Positions 1 through 7,554 of a stretch of 20,934 bases of DNA are shown here, piece by piece. This DNA comes from JAFGSZ01 sp964492185 (GTDB taxonomy: Bacteria; Bacteroidota; Bacteroidia; Bacteroidales; UBA10428): assembly GCA_964492185.1 (NCBI GenBank), contig CAZBJH010000056.1, forward strand, positions 1 through 20,934, in the 5' to 3' direction. The translations under genes and the position numbers were made by a program. The notes under the pieces were generated by a model. That model saw nothing but the letters and a program-made list of their open reading frames with translations, made no database searches and was not told where the DNA came from. Position 1 is the stretch's first letter; each line of letters begins with the position of its first letter.

Positions 1-303
1 CTTAATGTCATGTATCATAACACAAAAGAATTGGATTGCTGGTTAAAATGACTGTAATTATATAAATAATAATTATGCATGCCTTTATTTAATGACTCCT
101 GCCAATAACTGCCGGCATTTGCTGAGAAAGTTTAAACAAAGATGCAGGAAAAATGGGTTGTGGAAATTATACGGAAAAGTATATGAAAAGTTGTTGCAAG
201 GAATATATTTTTTTTCCTGTGGCCGATTAGATGATAAAAGAACGGGGAAAACAACAACACTATTACACGAATTTTGATGATCTTATTGAAGGATTGCTTC
301 CGG
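1..303. other. Gene-free left edge, no supported feature
   Basis: No convincing gene is visible here. Two plus-strand frames are open from the left edge for about 15 codons (one stops at 49-51), so the tail of an upstream gene may enter the window, but this is too short to judge. A 61-codon frame at 92-277 is rich in basic residues and has no recognisable domain; I treat it as chance. No clear terminator hairpin was found downstream of the leftward comEC gene that ends at 304. Confidence 0.4.
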
Positions 304-2445
304 TTACCTGGCTATATTTACAACCATTGCACCTTTCTTTTTAAGATCATGCAGGCGAACATATTCCCGTGTACCTTTTATCCTTATGCTGTCCGGAAAC
401 ACGCCCATATGATCATATGCAATAATTTGTTCGGGTGAAACCATTGCCGGAATTTTTGGCTGTTCGTATCTGTGGCAGGGACAGAATACCAGGTAATCTA
501 TCTTTAATGGCTTTTGCGCAACAGGGATATAGCTGTTCCGGCGATAAAAAAAAAGGGTTTTCCCGTAAAAATTCAACAATACATTCCCATTCATGGGGAG
601 AACACTTACAAGGGTATCCGAAATAGTATACGGATTAGTCGTCAGTTCATCCAAAGGAATGATTGTTGTATGCCGGTATACTCCATTTTTTATCCAATGC
701 TTTTTGCAGTTATAATCAATATCATTACGCCCTGTTTCCGGAACGCCTGTAATAACAAGGTGTTCCTTTCCCCTGGCAAATCCGATCACCGTGCCATGAC
801 GAACAGAATAAAATGTGATGCTCAACCTGTCGTGATTCATATAATTCCGTCCGGTAATAATGGCCAGCATAACTGCAATTACCGCCAAAGAATATATAAC
901 ATAACGGGGATGTTTTTTCATCGCGTATAAAAACAGGGAAATGATCAATGCATATAGTATGATAGTCTCAATAAACGAAAAATGTATTCCGCCGATAAAA
1001 GCACCGGGTAACCGGCTGAAAAGGCATACCGTCCCAAGTAAAGCCTTCAACAAAAATGACATGACAGTACCTGTAAATGCTAATATGCCGGGCAGCGGAC
1101 TGACCAATAGCAAGAGGATAGCCCCGTATATTATGAACGATACCATCGGGACTAAAATAATGTTACTTAACCAGAAAAACGGCGAGAACTGATTAAAATA
1201 AAACAAGGTAACCGGTAATGTAGCTACCTGCGCCGCGACCGAAACACAGAATAAATCCCATATTCTTTTCAGAAAAAAATTGGTGATTACCAGCAATGAA
1301 TTTAATTTTTTATAAAACATCACTATTCCTGCTACAGCAAAATAAGATAGCTGAAAACCAACATGCATTACCTGGTAAGGTTGAATGATCAACAGCATAA
1401 TTGCTGATCCGGCCAGGCTGTTTAACATATATGTCTTCCGTTGCAGGTTAATGCCTACCTGAAGAAAACTGAACATCATTGCAGCACGTACCACGGAAGG
1501 CGATAATCCGGCAAGAATGGCATATAACCAGAGGAGCATAATGAGAATCACGGAGCGGATAAATATTCCGTATCTGTATTTTTGCAAAAAGCCGAGCAGG
1601 TAACTTAAAACAAGGTAAAATATACCGACATGCAATCCTGAAATGGCGAGAATATGAACGGCACCCACGGCAATAAATGAATGCAATGTATCTCCTGATA
1701 ATTCATCTTTCCATCCAACAGTCAATGCCGATAAAGTAGCCAGCTCCTGCCCTTCTATACCTGCTTTTTCGTATATATTCAAAACGTTTTCCCGGACGCG
1801 GTATGCAAGTGCAAGTATTCCCGATACATCTCTTCCTGTTCGAAACCATTCCTGCTCATCCACGAAAACCCGGTATCTTATTTTCCTGTAAAAAAGGTAT
1901 TTCCTGTAATCAAATTCACCGGGATTTTTCGGGCCGGGAATTTCAGCTAACATCGTTTTGATCGTAAGCAGATCACCATAGTGTATGGTTTCCGATAAAC
2001 TGTCCCTCCGGAAATAGGCCAATACACGCGAAGACCTGTCTGCTGTAACATTTGTTGCAGAAAACGGCATCACCCTCAAAACAGCCTTTACTGTTCGTGG
2101 TTTTATTTCCGGGGTACCGGCCACTTTTGCCTGAAAAACAAGTGTTTCCTGTTTCTTCGTACAGGAGCATATTTTCGGTGGGCGATGGCTCCATGTGATC
2201 ATCATTCCCATGAAAAACGTGACCAAGTATATAATAATACCTTCTTTCCAACGGGTGGTATACCGAATGGCTGAAATAAACCGGATGCATATGATCAGGC
2301 TGAAAGTCAACAGGAAAAACAGCAAAAGCAAAAACCTGGCATAAACAGGATCAAAGGCATAGTGCAACTGAAGTACAATTCCGGCAATGAAAGGCAGAAG
2401 CAGCCGGACAAGAGGGTATTTAACGGCTTTCCGGTTAAAATCCAT
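304..2445 (-). CDS. comEC: ComEC/Rec2 family DNA-uptake channel protein
   Basis: This is a polytopic inner-membrane protein of 713 residues. ComEC/Rec2 proteins form the channel that passes single-stranded DNA across the inner membrane during natural transformation. An N-terminal membrane and DUF4131-like region covers about residues 1-200 and includes the family-typical NPGEFDYRKYL (about 174-184). The Competence domain follows, with ILAISGLHVG (about 265-274), the GLSPSVVRAAMM stretch and many hydrophobic helices to about residue 530. The C-terminal 170 residues correspond to the metallo-beta-lactamase-like domain but lack the HxHxDH metal motif, so nuclease activity is unlikely; shortened, degenerate forms of this domain appear common in Bacteroidota. 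The gene stands alone, divergent from the flavoprotein gene at 2623. The family call is firm; a role in transformation in this organism is inferred. Confidence 0.93.
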   Translation of the reverse strand: MDFNRKAVKYPLVRLLLPFIAGIVLQLHYAFDPVYARFLLLLFFLLTFSLIICIRFISAIRYTTRWKEGIIIYLVTFFMGMMITWSHRPPKICSCTKKQETLVFQAKVAGTPEIKPRTVKAVLRVMPFSATNVTADRSSRVLAYFRRDSLSETIHYGDLLTIKTMLAEIPGPKNPGEFDYRKYLFYRKIRYRVFVDEQEWFRTGRDVSGILALAYRVRENVLNIYEKAGIEGQELATLSALTVGWKDELSGDTLHSFIAVGAVHILAISGLHVGIFYLVLSYLLGFLQKYRYGIFIRSVILIMLLWLYAILAGLSPSVVRAAMMFSFLQVGINLQRKTYMLNSLAGSAIMLLIIQPYQVMHVGFQLSYFAVAGIVMFYKKLNSLLVITNFFLKRIWDLFCVSVAAQVATLPVTLFYFNQFSPFFWLSNIILVPMVSFIIYGAILLLLVSPLPGILAFTGTVMSFLLKALLGTVCLFSRLPGAFIGGIHFSFIETIILYALIISLFLYAMKKHPRYVIYSLAVIAVMLAIITGRNYMNHDRLSITFYSVRHGTVIGFARGKEHLVITGVPETGRNDIDYNCKKHWIKNGVYRHTTIIPLDELTTNPYTISDTLVSVLPMNGNVLLNFYGKTLFFYRRNSYIPVAQKPLKIDYLVFCPCHRYEQPKIPAMVSPEQIIAYDHMGVFPDSIRIKGTREYVRLHDLKKKGAMVVNIAR

Positions 2446-2533
2446 AACGGTAAAAAATATTCATAAATATATAAATTAACCGGATAAAAGCAGAAAATGT
2501 AAAACACCTGGTACTTAAACGAAATTATAATAC

Positions 2534-2568
2534 TGTTTCCCGGCCATAAAACAAAATGTATAAATTTG
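2534..2568 (+). promoter_or_regulatory. Candidate Bacteroidota-type promoter for the DHOD-like gene
   Basis: TAAATTTG at 2561-2568 matches the Bacteroidota -7 consensus TAnnTTTG. A weak TTTC (2536-2539) lies about 21 bases upstream, where a TTTG -33 box would be expected. The start codon of the dihydroorotate-dehydrogenase-like gene is 54 bases downstream. In AT-rich DNA such a match can arise by chance. Confidence 0.35.
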
Positions 2569-2622
2569 TGTTTAAGTATAAAAATATCAATTAATTTATA
2601 TTCACCACCAAAATAATTTACA

Positions 2623-3636
2623 ATGGCAGATTTAAAGACCCGGTACCTTGGACTGGAATTAAAAAATCCGGTAATTGTCGGTGCAAGTAACCTTGTTACA
2701 AGTTTGGACAGCATTAAAAAAGTTGAAGAATCCGGTGCAGGAGCATTGGTATACAAATCCTTATTTGAGGAACAGATCCAGCTGGAAAATGCACAAATGG
2801 ATGATGAACTTTCTGAATATGATGAACGGAATGCTGAAATGATCAAACTCTTTCCGTCGATCAAACATGCAGGTCCCGCTGAACATCTTGAAAACCTCAG
2901 AAAAGCCAGAGAAAACCTAAGTATACCACTGATAGCGAGCCTTAATGCAGTATATAAGGAATCGTGGGTTGAATACGCGGAGCTCATCCAGGAAACCGGT
3001 GTGGATGCGCTGGAATTAAATTTCTACTATGTACCAAGAGATATCAATACCAGCGGAGAATCAGTATACCGGGATCAGATTGAAATTTTAAAAGAAGTAA
3101 AGAACTATGTAAATATTCCTGTAAGTGTTAAACTAAGCTATTTTTACAGTAATCCCCTTCATGTTATCTCATTAATGGATAAAGCCGGAGCCAAAGGCTT
3201 TGTTTTGTTTAACAGGCTGTTTCAACCAGACATTAATCTTGATAAGGAAGAACATTATACCCCGTTTAATCTGAGTTCGCCTGGGGATCACCGCCTGCCT
3301 TTGAGGTTTGCAGGCCTTCTTTACGATAACATAAATGCCAATATCTGCGCCAATACCGGAATTTATACGGGAAAGGATGTTGCCGCGTTGATTCTTGCCG
3401 GTGCAGATTGTACACAGGTAGTAAGCACAATTTACAAAAACAAGATCCCCTATCTGGAGACAATTATTAAAGACCTTAACGACTGGATGGATGCCAGAGA
3501 ATATAAATCACTTGATGATTTTAAAGGTAAACTATCGAACAAAAAGATCAATAATCCTTTTGTTTACAAACGTGCACAATATATTGATCTCTTACTGAAA
3601 TCAGAGGAAATTTTTAAAACAAGTTCCTTACATTAA
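2623..3636 (+). CDS. Dihydroorotate dehydrogenase-like flavoprotein
   Basis: This 337-residue protein has the TIM-barrel layout of the dihydroorotate/dihydropyrimidine dehydrogenase family. It opens with the family-typical LKTRYLGLELKNPVIVGAS (residues 4-22). ALELNFYY (about 129-136) and PVSVKLS (about 166-172) correspond to FMN and substrate-binding strands, with the Lys matching the conserved flavin-contacting lysine. GKDVAALILAGADCTQVVS near residue 250-270 is the phosphate-binding end of the barrel. The length is normal for the 'dihydroorotate dehydrogenase-like' group found in many bacteria. I do not see the usual class 1 catalytic-cysteine loop clearly, and no pyrimidine gene is nearby, so the substrate is uncertain and the pyrD name is not applied. 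The gene is monocistronic. Its TAA overlaps the T-tract of a leftward terminator. Confidence 0.85.
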   Translation: MADLKTRYLGLELKNPVIVGASNLVTSLDSIKKVEESGAGALVYKSLFEEQIQLENAQMDDELSEYDERNAEMIKLFPSIKHAGPAEHLENLRKARENLSIPLIASLNAVYKESWVEYAELIQETGVDALELNFYYVPRDINTSGESVYRDQIEILKEVKNYVNIPVSVKLSYFYSNPLHVISLMDKAGAKGFVLFNRLFQPDINLDKEEHYTPFNLSSPGDHRLPLRFAGLLYDNINANICANTGIYTGKDVAALILAGADCTQVVSTIYKNKIPYLETIIKDLNDWMDAREYKSLDDFKGKLSNKKINNPFVYKRAQYIDLLLKSEEIFKTSSLH

Positions 3637-3655
3637 AAAAAGCCCTTAACCGGGC
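3635..3655 (-). terminator. Leftward intrinsic terminator
   Basis: Read on the minus strand, GCCC-GGTTAA-GGGC (3655 down to 3642) is followed directly by seven T (3641-3635). The T-tract lies on the minus strand only, so it cannot terminate the rightward flavoprotein gene and points to a leftward transcript from 3660-3960. The stem is only 4 bp but all G-C. Confidence 0.55.
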
Positions 3656-3900
3656 CCTGCACCACCTATTACTGGCGCGAGACTCCAGCCTTATACCCTG
3701 GATGAGACTACGAAGGAGGAGTGAGTTTGAGTTCCGCGGGAAGAAAAACTGACAATCAAGCGATTTATATGGAACGATGACCATTTTGCCTACTTTTTGG
3801 GTGGCAGCCAACTTAACGCGGTGGTCTCACGACCGTCAGGGAGTAAAAAATGGTTCAAACTGCCTTACGGGCAGTTCGAATCCCGGCCGTTGGAAGGAAT
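3635..3900 (-). ncRNA. Candidate structured non-coding RNA, leftward
   Basis: About 260 bases between two convergent genes contain several hairpins and end in a leftward terminator. On the minus strand, CCAAC (3893-3889) can pair with GTTGG (3812-3808). They enclose a perfect 7-bp hairpin AACTGCC/GGCAGTT (3876-3858) and GGTC-GTGA-GACC (3834-3823) with a GNRA tetraloop. Closer to the terminator are TCCAG/CTGGA (3702-3684) and GCGCC/GGTGC (3678-3659); the latter contains a G-U pair that forms only on the minus strand. The segment GCAGTTCGAATCCCGG (plus strand, 3871-3886) resembles a tRNA T-arm, but no full tRNA fold could be made. No long reading frame with protein-like composition is present. 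The RNA family is not recognised and the 5' end is a guess. Confidence 0.4.
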
Positions 3901-3982
3901 TAAAAGCAATCCTGTTTTATATAATAGCCTGTGGTAGGGATATCATTTTGATCATGTATTGACAAAATGTTTATTTGGACAT

Positions 3983-4105
3983 GTGTCTGTTCATAAAGTT
4001 TCATTTGCAAGGCTTGCTAAGTCCGAAAACGTGGAGTTTACCAGTTGTAAATGAGCAATTTTAGAACAAGCGTAACGCGGCAAATGGGACTTTATAGACA
4101 GACAC
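3983..4105 (-). repeat. Palindromic MITE-like element, copy A
   Basis: The ends GTGTCTGTTCATAAAGT (3983-3999) and the inverse of GTGTCTGTCTATAAAGT (4089-4105) form terminal inverted repeats. The arms continue inward as an imperfect palindrome: CATTTGCAAGGCTTG on the left faces CAAGCGTAACGCGGCAAATG on the right. The element is 123 bp, without coding capacity, and lies in reverse orientation to copies C and D. Its right end runs into the 3' end of the 138-residue gene and supplies that gene's final codons and stop. Confidence 0.75.
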
Positions 4106-4508
4106 TAATTAAACGTTTAAATTCTTCAAATTCAACCGGCATATTTAATAATGCATAGGCTTTTTCAATTGTGGAGCAACACAGACTATTATCTGAAGTT
4201 TTCGAAACGAAAAGATGTGTAAAAGCTGTAGCTAAAGGCTCATCGACTAACCATACGATTGTTTTGTGATTATTTGTATGAAATTCGGTATTGTATATAT
4301 TTGATAGTTTTTCCAGGTCACTGATATTAAAATCAGGCATGCATTTTTCATCAACGATAATTATTAAATAATGGATGTTTGAGTAATTATCATCTGTTTT
4401 ATATTGATAATTAATTTGTTCAGCCTCCTTAACAGAAAGCGTTTCCGATTGTAATCTTACAATCGCAAAGTTATGTTCCGGAAACATTCTGTAGTAATTT
4501 GTGCCCAT
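4092..4508 (-). CDS. Hypothetical protein, possibly STAS/SpoIIAA-like fold
   Basis: This 138-residue soluble protein has no signal peptide or membrane segment. I do not recognise the family. The alternation of strands and helices (FAIVRLQSETLSVKEAEQ, then HYLIIIVDEKCMP, then KTIVWLVDEP, then a C-terminal CSTIEKAYALLNMP helix) recalls STAS/SpoIIAA-like proteins common in Bacteroidota, but this rests on pattern only. The gene stands alone and diverges from the UPF0371 gene across a 320-base AT-rich gap. The last four residues (SVCL) and the TAA are encoded by the terminal inverted repeat of repeat copy A, so the natural C-terminus was probably changed by insertion of that element. Confidence 0.6.
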   Translation of the reverse strand: MGTNYYRMFPEHNFAIVRLQSETLSVKEAEQINYQYKTDDNYSNIHYLIIIVDEKCMPDFNISDLEKLSNIYNTEFHTNNHKTIVWLVDEPLATAFTHLFVSKTSDNSLCCSTIEKAYALLNMPVEFEEFKRLISVCL

Positions 4509-4828
4509 CTTACTTTGTTAATAATATTGCAGGTCAGGATATATAATAATGAGGCTTGTCACATATTATGAAATCTGATTTTTTATATTTATTTTAAAAT
4601 AATTATTTATTAAACGACTTACTTATGCAATTTAAGAAAATATATTATTATATAATAAAAAAATGATTGAATCAAACGCATTTAATCATGATGAAAAAAG
4701 ATTATTCTGTTGCACAACCGAATCCTGATCATTTCTTTAATTTTACCACCGGAAATTTCTTTAACTTTAAAATTTTTCTAATATTGGAGTCCTTGTACTA
4801 ATTCCGATAATAATTATAAGGGAGAAAG
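4509..4828. other. AT-rich divergent intergenic region
   Basis: This 320-base gap separates two divergent genes and presumably holds both promoters, though no good TTTG/TAnnTTTG pair was found. The stretch 4575-4670 is almost pure A/T. A 36-codon frame (4691-4801) and an overlapping 21-codon frame are present, but neither has a recognisable protein pattern. A purine-rich AAGGGAGAAAG sits directly before the ATG at 4829. Confidence 0.4.
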
Positions 4829-6355
4829 ATGGGAAATACAAATCATATTGGATTTGATAATGAAACATACCTTCGGGAGCAGACATCTGCTATCCTTGAA
4901 AGAGTTAATCGCTTTAATTATAAACTTTATCTGGAATTTGGAGGTAAGATATTGTGGGATTATCATGCAGCAAGAGTGTTACCCGGGTTTGATCCGAATG
5001 TCAAGATGCGGCTTTTGCAAAAGTTAAAGGACAAGATTGATATAATTTTGTGTATCAATGCAGGTGATATCGAAAGAAATAAAATAAGGGCGGATTTTGG
5101 TATTACTTACGATGTTGATATATTAAAAACTATTGATGATTTTCGTGAGTGGGGGTTAGATGTTACAGCCGTAGTTATCACACGTTACCAGGATCAGTCA
5201 CCTGCCGGAGCATTTAAGAATAAGCTGGAGTTAAGGGGGATTAAGGTATATCTGCACTATCCCACGAAAGGATATCCGACGGATGTTGATCTTATTGTGA
5301 GCGATCAGGGATACGGGGCAAATGAATATATTAAAACTGCAAATCCCATTGTTATAGTTTCCGGCCCCGGGCCGGGCAGCGGCAAGCTTGCTACCTGCCT
5401 GTGCAATTTATACCATGAGTACAAACGGGGAGTTAAATCAGGTTATGCTAAATTTGAAACATTTCCCATATGGAATCTTCCTGCCGGACATAAGGTAAAT
5501 ATTGCCTATGAAGCTGCTACTGTTGATCTGAATGATAAAGTTTTAATTGATGAACATCATTTGAATGTTTATAATGAAGAGGTTGTAAATTATAACCGGG
5601 ATATTGAGGCATTTCCACTTCTTAAAAGGATCATTGAAAAAATTACAGGTGGTGAGTCTATGTATCAGTCTCCAACTGATATGGGAGTAAATCGTGCGAG
5701 TTCGGGTATTGTGAATGACAAAATAATTACTGAAGCATCACACCAGGAAGTTATCCGGAGATATTTCAGGTGTGCCGTGGAGTATGCTATGGGATTGACA
5801 GATAAGGATACCCTTAACAGGATAATTAAGATCATGGATAAGACCGGAGCCGATGTTAATGACCGAAAGGTGGTTTTGCCCGCGAGAAAAGCTGCCCAAA
5901 ACGCTGAACAAAGCGGGAAAGGAAATGCAGGTGTTTTTTGCGGAGCCGCCATGGAATTACCGGACGGCACAATTATAACGGGCAAGAACTCACCATTGAT
6001 GCATGCATCTTCAAGTCTGATATTAAATGCTACCAAGCATTTGGCCGGGCTCCCCGATAATATGTACTTGGTACCTCAAAACATAATTGATTCGGTAACA
6101 CATGTAAAAAATAATATACTGAATGGTAAAATGGTCAGTCTCGATGTTGATGAAACATTGATCGTACTTGGTATAAGCGCCCTGTCTAATCCGGCAGCGC
6201 AAATGGCATTGGAGAACCTGAAATTGTTGCGTGATTGCGAAGTACATCTTACTCATATTCCTACACCGGGCGATGAGGCAGGATGGCGAAAATTAAAGGT
6301 CAATCTGACATGCGATCCTGAATATTCAAGTAAAAGCTTGTTTATTGGGGCATAA
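4829..6355 (+). CDS. UPF0371 / DUF1846 family protein
   Basis: This 508-residue cytosolic protein matches the DUF1846 (UPF0371) family, known mainly from Firmicutes and other anaerobes and without an established biochemical role. Family hallmarks are the N-terminal LYLEFGGK (about 33-40), HAARVLPGFDP (about 46-56), INAGDIERNKIR (about 76-87) and the glycine-rich GPGPGSGKLATC (about 179-190), which resembles a nucleotide-binding loop. The length is normal for the family. The start is supported by a purine-rich AGGGAGAAAG directly upstream, stronger than most sites here. It precedes the GMP synthase subunit gene in the same direction by about 235 bases, but repeat copy B lies between them, so co-transcription is uncertain. 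Nucleotide binding is inferred from the glycine-rich loop. Confidence 0.88.
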   Translation: MGNTNHIGFDNETYLREQTSAILERVNRFNYKLYLEFGGKILWDYHAARVLPGFDPNVKMRLLQKLKDKIDIILCINAGDIERNKIRADFGITYDVDILKTIDDFREWGLDVTAVVITRYQDQSPAGAFKNKLELRGIKVYLHYPTKGYPTDVDLIVSDQGYGANEYIKTANPIVIVSGPGPGSGKLATCLCNLYHEYKRGVKSGYAKFETFPIWNLPAGHKVNIAYEAATVDLNDKVLIDEHHLNVYNEEVVNYNRDIEAFPLLKRIIEKITGGESMYQSPTDMGVNRASSGIVNDKIITEASHQEVIRRYFRCAVEYAMGLTDKDTLNRIIKIMDKTGADVNDRKVVLPARKAAQNAEQSGKGNAGVFCGAAMELPDGTIITGKNSPLMHASSSLILNATKHLAGLPDNMYLVPQNIIDSVTHVKNNILNGKMVSLDVDETLIVLGISALSNPAAQMALENLKLLRDCEVHLTHIPTPGDEAGWRKLKVNLTCDPEYSSKSLFIGA

Positions 6356-6425
6356 TGACTTAGTCCTGTTTGACCTTTTTATAATAATATTTCCTGTTGG
6401 CCAGCGATGTTGGATTTTTTATTTT

Positions 6426-6444
6426 AGTGTCTGTCAATAAACTC
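6426..6444. repeat. Extra solitary terminal repeat beside copy B
   Basis: AGTGTCTGTCAATAAACTC matches the terminal inverted repeat of the palindromic family. It lies 2 bases outside the left end of copy B in the same inward orientation. It may be the remnant of an earlier element into which copy B inserted, or a duplicated end. Confidence 0.5.
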
Positions 6445-6446
6445 TA

Positions 6447-6568
6447 AGTGTTTGTTCAGAATGTTCGGGATCAAGGCACGTGAACATTTTAAACCGCGGA
6501 ATACTAAAGTATTTGAGGATTTAAAATGTGAGCAGCAACGCGGATACCGGACATTATGAACAGACACT
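6447..6568. repeat. Palindromic MITE-like element, copy B (diverged)
   Basis: The left end AGTGTTTGTTCAGAATG matches the inverse of the right end, AGTGTCTGTTCATAATG, and the similarity continues inward (TTCGGGATC versus TCCGGTATC). The core has ACATTTTAAA (6484-6493) facing TTTAAAATGT (6520-6529) around a tight AATACT-AA-AGTATT hairpin (6500-6513). At 122 bp its size equals copy A, though the interior differs. The right end includes ATGAACAGACACT, which creates an in-frame start 36 bases upstream of the likely start of the GMP synthase gene. Confidence 0.65.
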
Positions 6569-6591
6569 ACTTAAATATAAAGAATTATACT

Positions 6592-7554
6592 ATGAACAGG
6601 GAAATTACATTACAGGAATTGAATACTTCAGATTTTATAGATACTAAAGTTGAAGAAATAAGAAAAGCCGTTGGTGACGGAATTGCCATCAATGCTCTTT
6701 CGGGGGGAGTTGATTCATCAGCAGTCACTATGCTCGGGCATAAAGCACTGGGGAAAAAGCTTAAGACCGTGTTTGTTGAAAACGGTTTGATGCGTGCCGG
6801 AGAGGCGGCCCAGGTTGTAAGTTTTTTCAAGGAACTTGGTGTTCCTGTTGATGTTGTTGATGCACGGCAGGATTTTTTTGCGGCACTTAAGGGGATCTCT
6901 GATCCGGAAGAGAAGAGGGAGGCAATCACCCAAACATTCTACCATAATGTTTTTGGTCGTATTGTAAGGGAGAGCAGTGCAAAGGTCCTTCTCCAGGGAA
7001 CCATTCTTACCGATGTGGACGAGACAGTGGCAGGGATAAAACGGCAACACAATGTTTTTGAACAACTGGGAATTGATCCCCGGGAAGCATTTGGATACAG
7101 GATCGTAGAGCCCCTGATACAATTACGAAAAGACGGGGTCAGAAAAGTGGGCAGGGCTCTTGGACTTCCGGCAGGACTTTTTGATCGTATTCCATTTCCC
7201 GGTCCTGCACTCGCGGCACGTGTCATAGGAGAAGTTAACGCGGAGAGGATAGAGACCGTACGGAAAGCGAATGATGTTGTTGAACGGGGACTGAAAAATA
7301 CCGGAGCGTTTCAGTATATGGCCATACTGCATGAGGACCGTGTTACTGGCACGCGTGATGGCAAACGTGATTTTGGTCAGCAGATCGAAGTACGTTGCTG
7401 GGAAAGCCTTGATGCACGAACAGCCACGCCCACAAGATTATCTTTTGATATCCTTGAACAACTTGCGAGGGAAATCATTAGTGAAGTGCCGGGTATTGTG
7501 AGTGTAACGTATAATATTGCCACGAAACCTCCTTCAACTATTGAGGCCATCTGA
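6592..7554 (+). CDS. guaA: GMP synthase ATP-pyrophosphatase subunit (GuaAb-like)
   Basis: The protein has 320 residues from the chosen start. It corresponds to the C-terminal half of GMP synthase, which adenylates XMP and aminates it to GMP. The PP-loop SGGVDSSA lies at residues 37-44, followed by TILTDVDETVAGIKRQHNV, the XMP-site stretch RIPFPGPALAARV, and the C-terminal PPSTIEAI, corresponding to the usual PPxTIEWE. The class I glutamine amidotransferase domain of ordinary bacterial GuaA is absent and no gene for it lies nearby. The protein would therefore need free ammonia or a separate glutaminase, as in the two-subunit archaeal enzyme. An in-frame ATG at 6556 adds 12 residues (MNRHYLNIKNYT) but is encoded by the end of repeat copy B, so ATG 6592 is preferred. 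It may be a paralogue of a full-length GuaA elsewhere. Confidence 0.88.
   Translation: MNREITLQELNTSDFIDTKVEEIRKAVGDGIAINALSGGVDSSAVTMLGHKALGKKLKTVFVENGLMRAGEAAQVVSFFKELGVPVDVVDARQDFFAALKGISDPEEKREAITQTFYHNVFGRIVRESSAKVLLQGTILTDVDETVAGIKRQHNVFEQLGIDPREAFGYRIVEPLIQLRKDGVRKVGRALGLPAGLFDRIPFPGPALAARVIGEVNAERIETVRKANDVVERGLKNTGAFQYMAILHEDRVTGTRDGKRDFGQQIEVRCWESLDARTATPTRLSFDILEQLAREIISEVPGIVSVTYNIATKPPSTIEAI

Noticed and set aside
92..277. 61-codon plus-strand reading frame near the left edge
   Set aside because: Basic, low-information composition, no ribosome-binding site, no recognisable domain; likely chance.
2307..2987. 226-codon minus-strand reading frame over the comEC start and the flavoprotein gene
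   Set aside because: It lies antisense to the strongly supported flavoprotein gene and overlaps comEC; its Ser/Cys/Phe-rich composition is that of a shadow frame.
3808..3893. Possible plus-strand tRNA with a T-arm-like TTCGAATCCC segment and a CCAAC/GTTGG closing stem
   Set aside because: The T-stem does not pair, the closing stem is only 5 bp with mismatches on each side, and no valid anticodon arm could be placed. The perfect AACTGCC/GGCAGTT hairpin conflicts with a normal tRNA fold. Kept only as part of the structured RNA candidate.
4691..4801. 36-codon plus-strand reading frame before the UPF0371 gene
   Set aside because: AT-rich, Phe/Asn-biased composition typical of translated intergenic DNA; no family pattern and no good ribosome-binding site.
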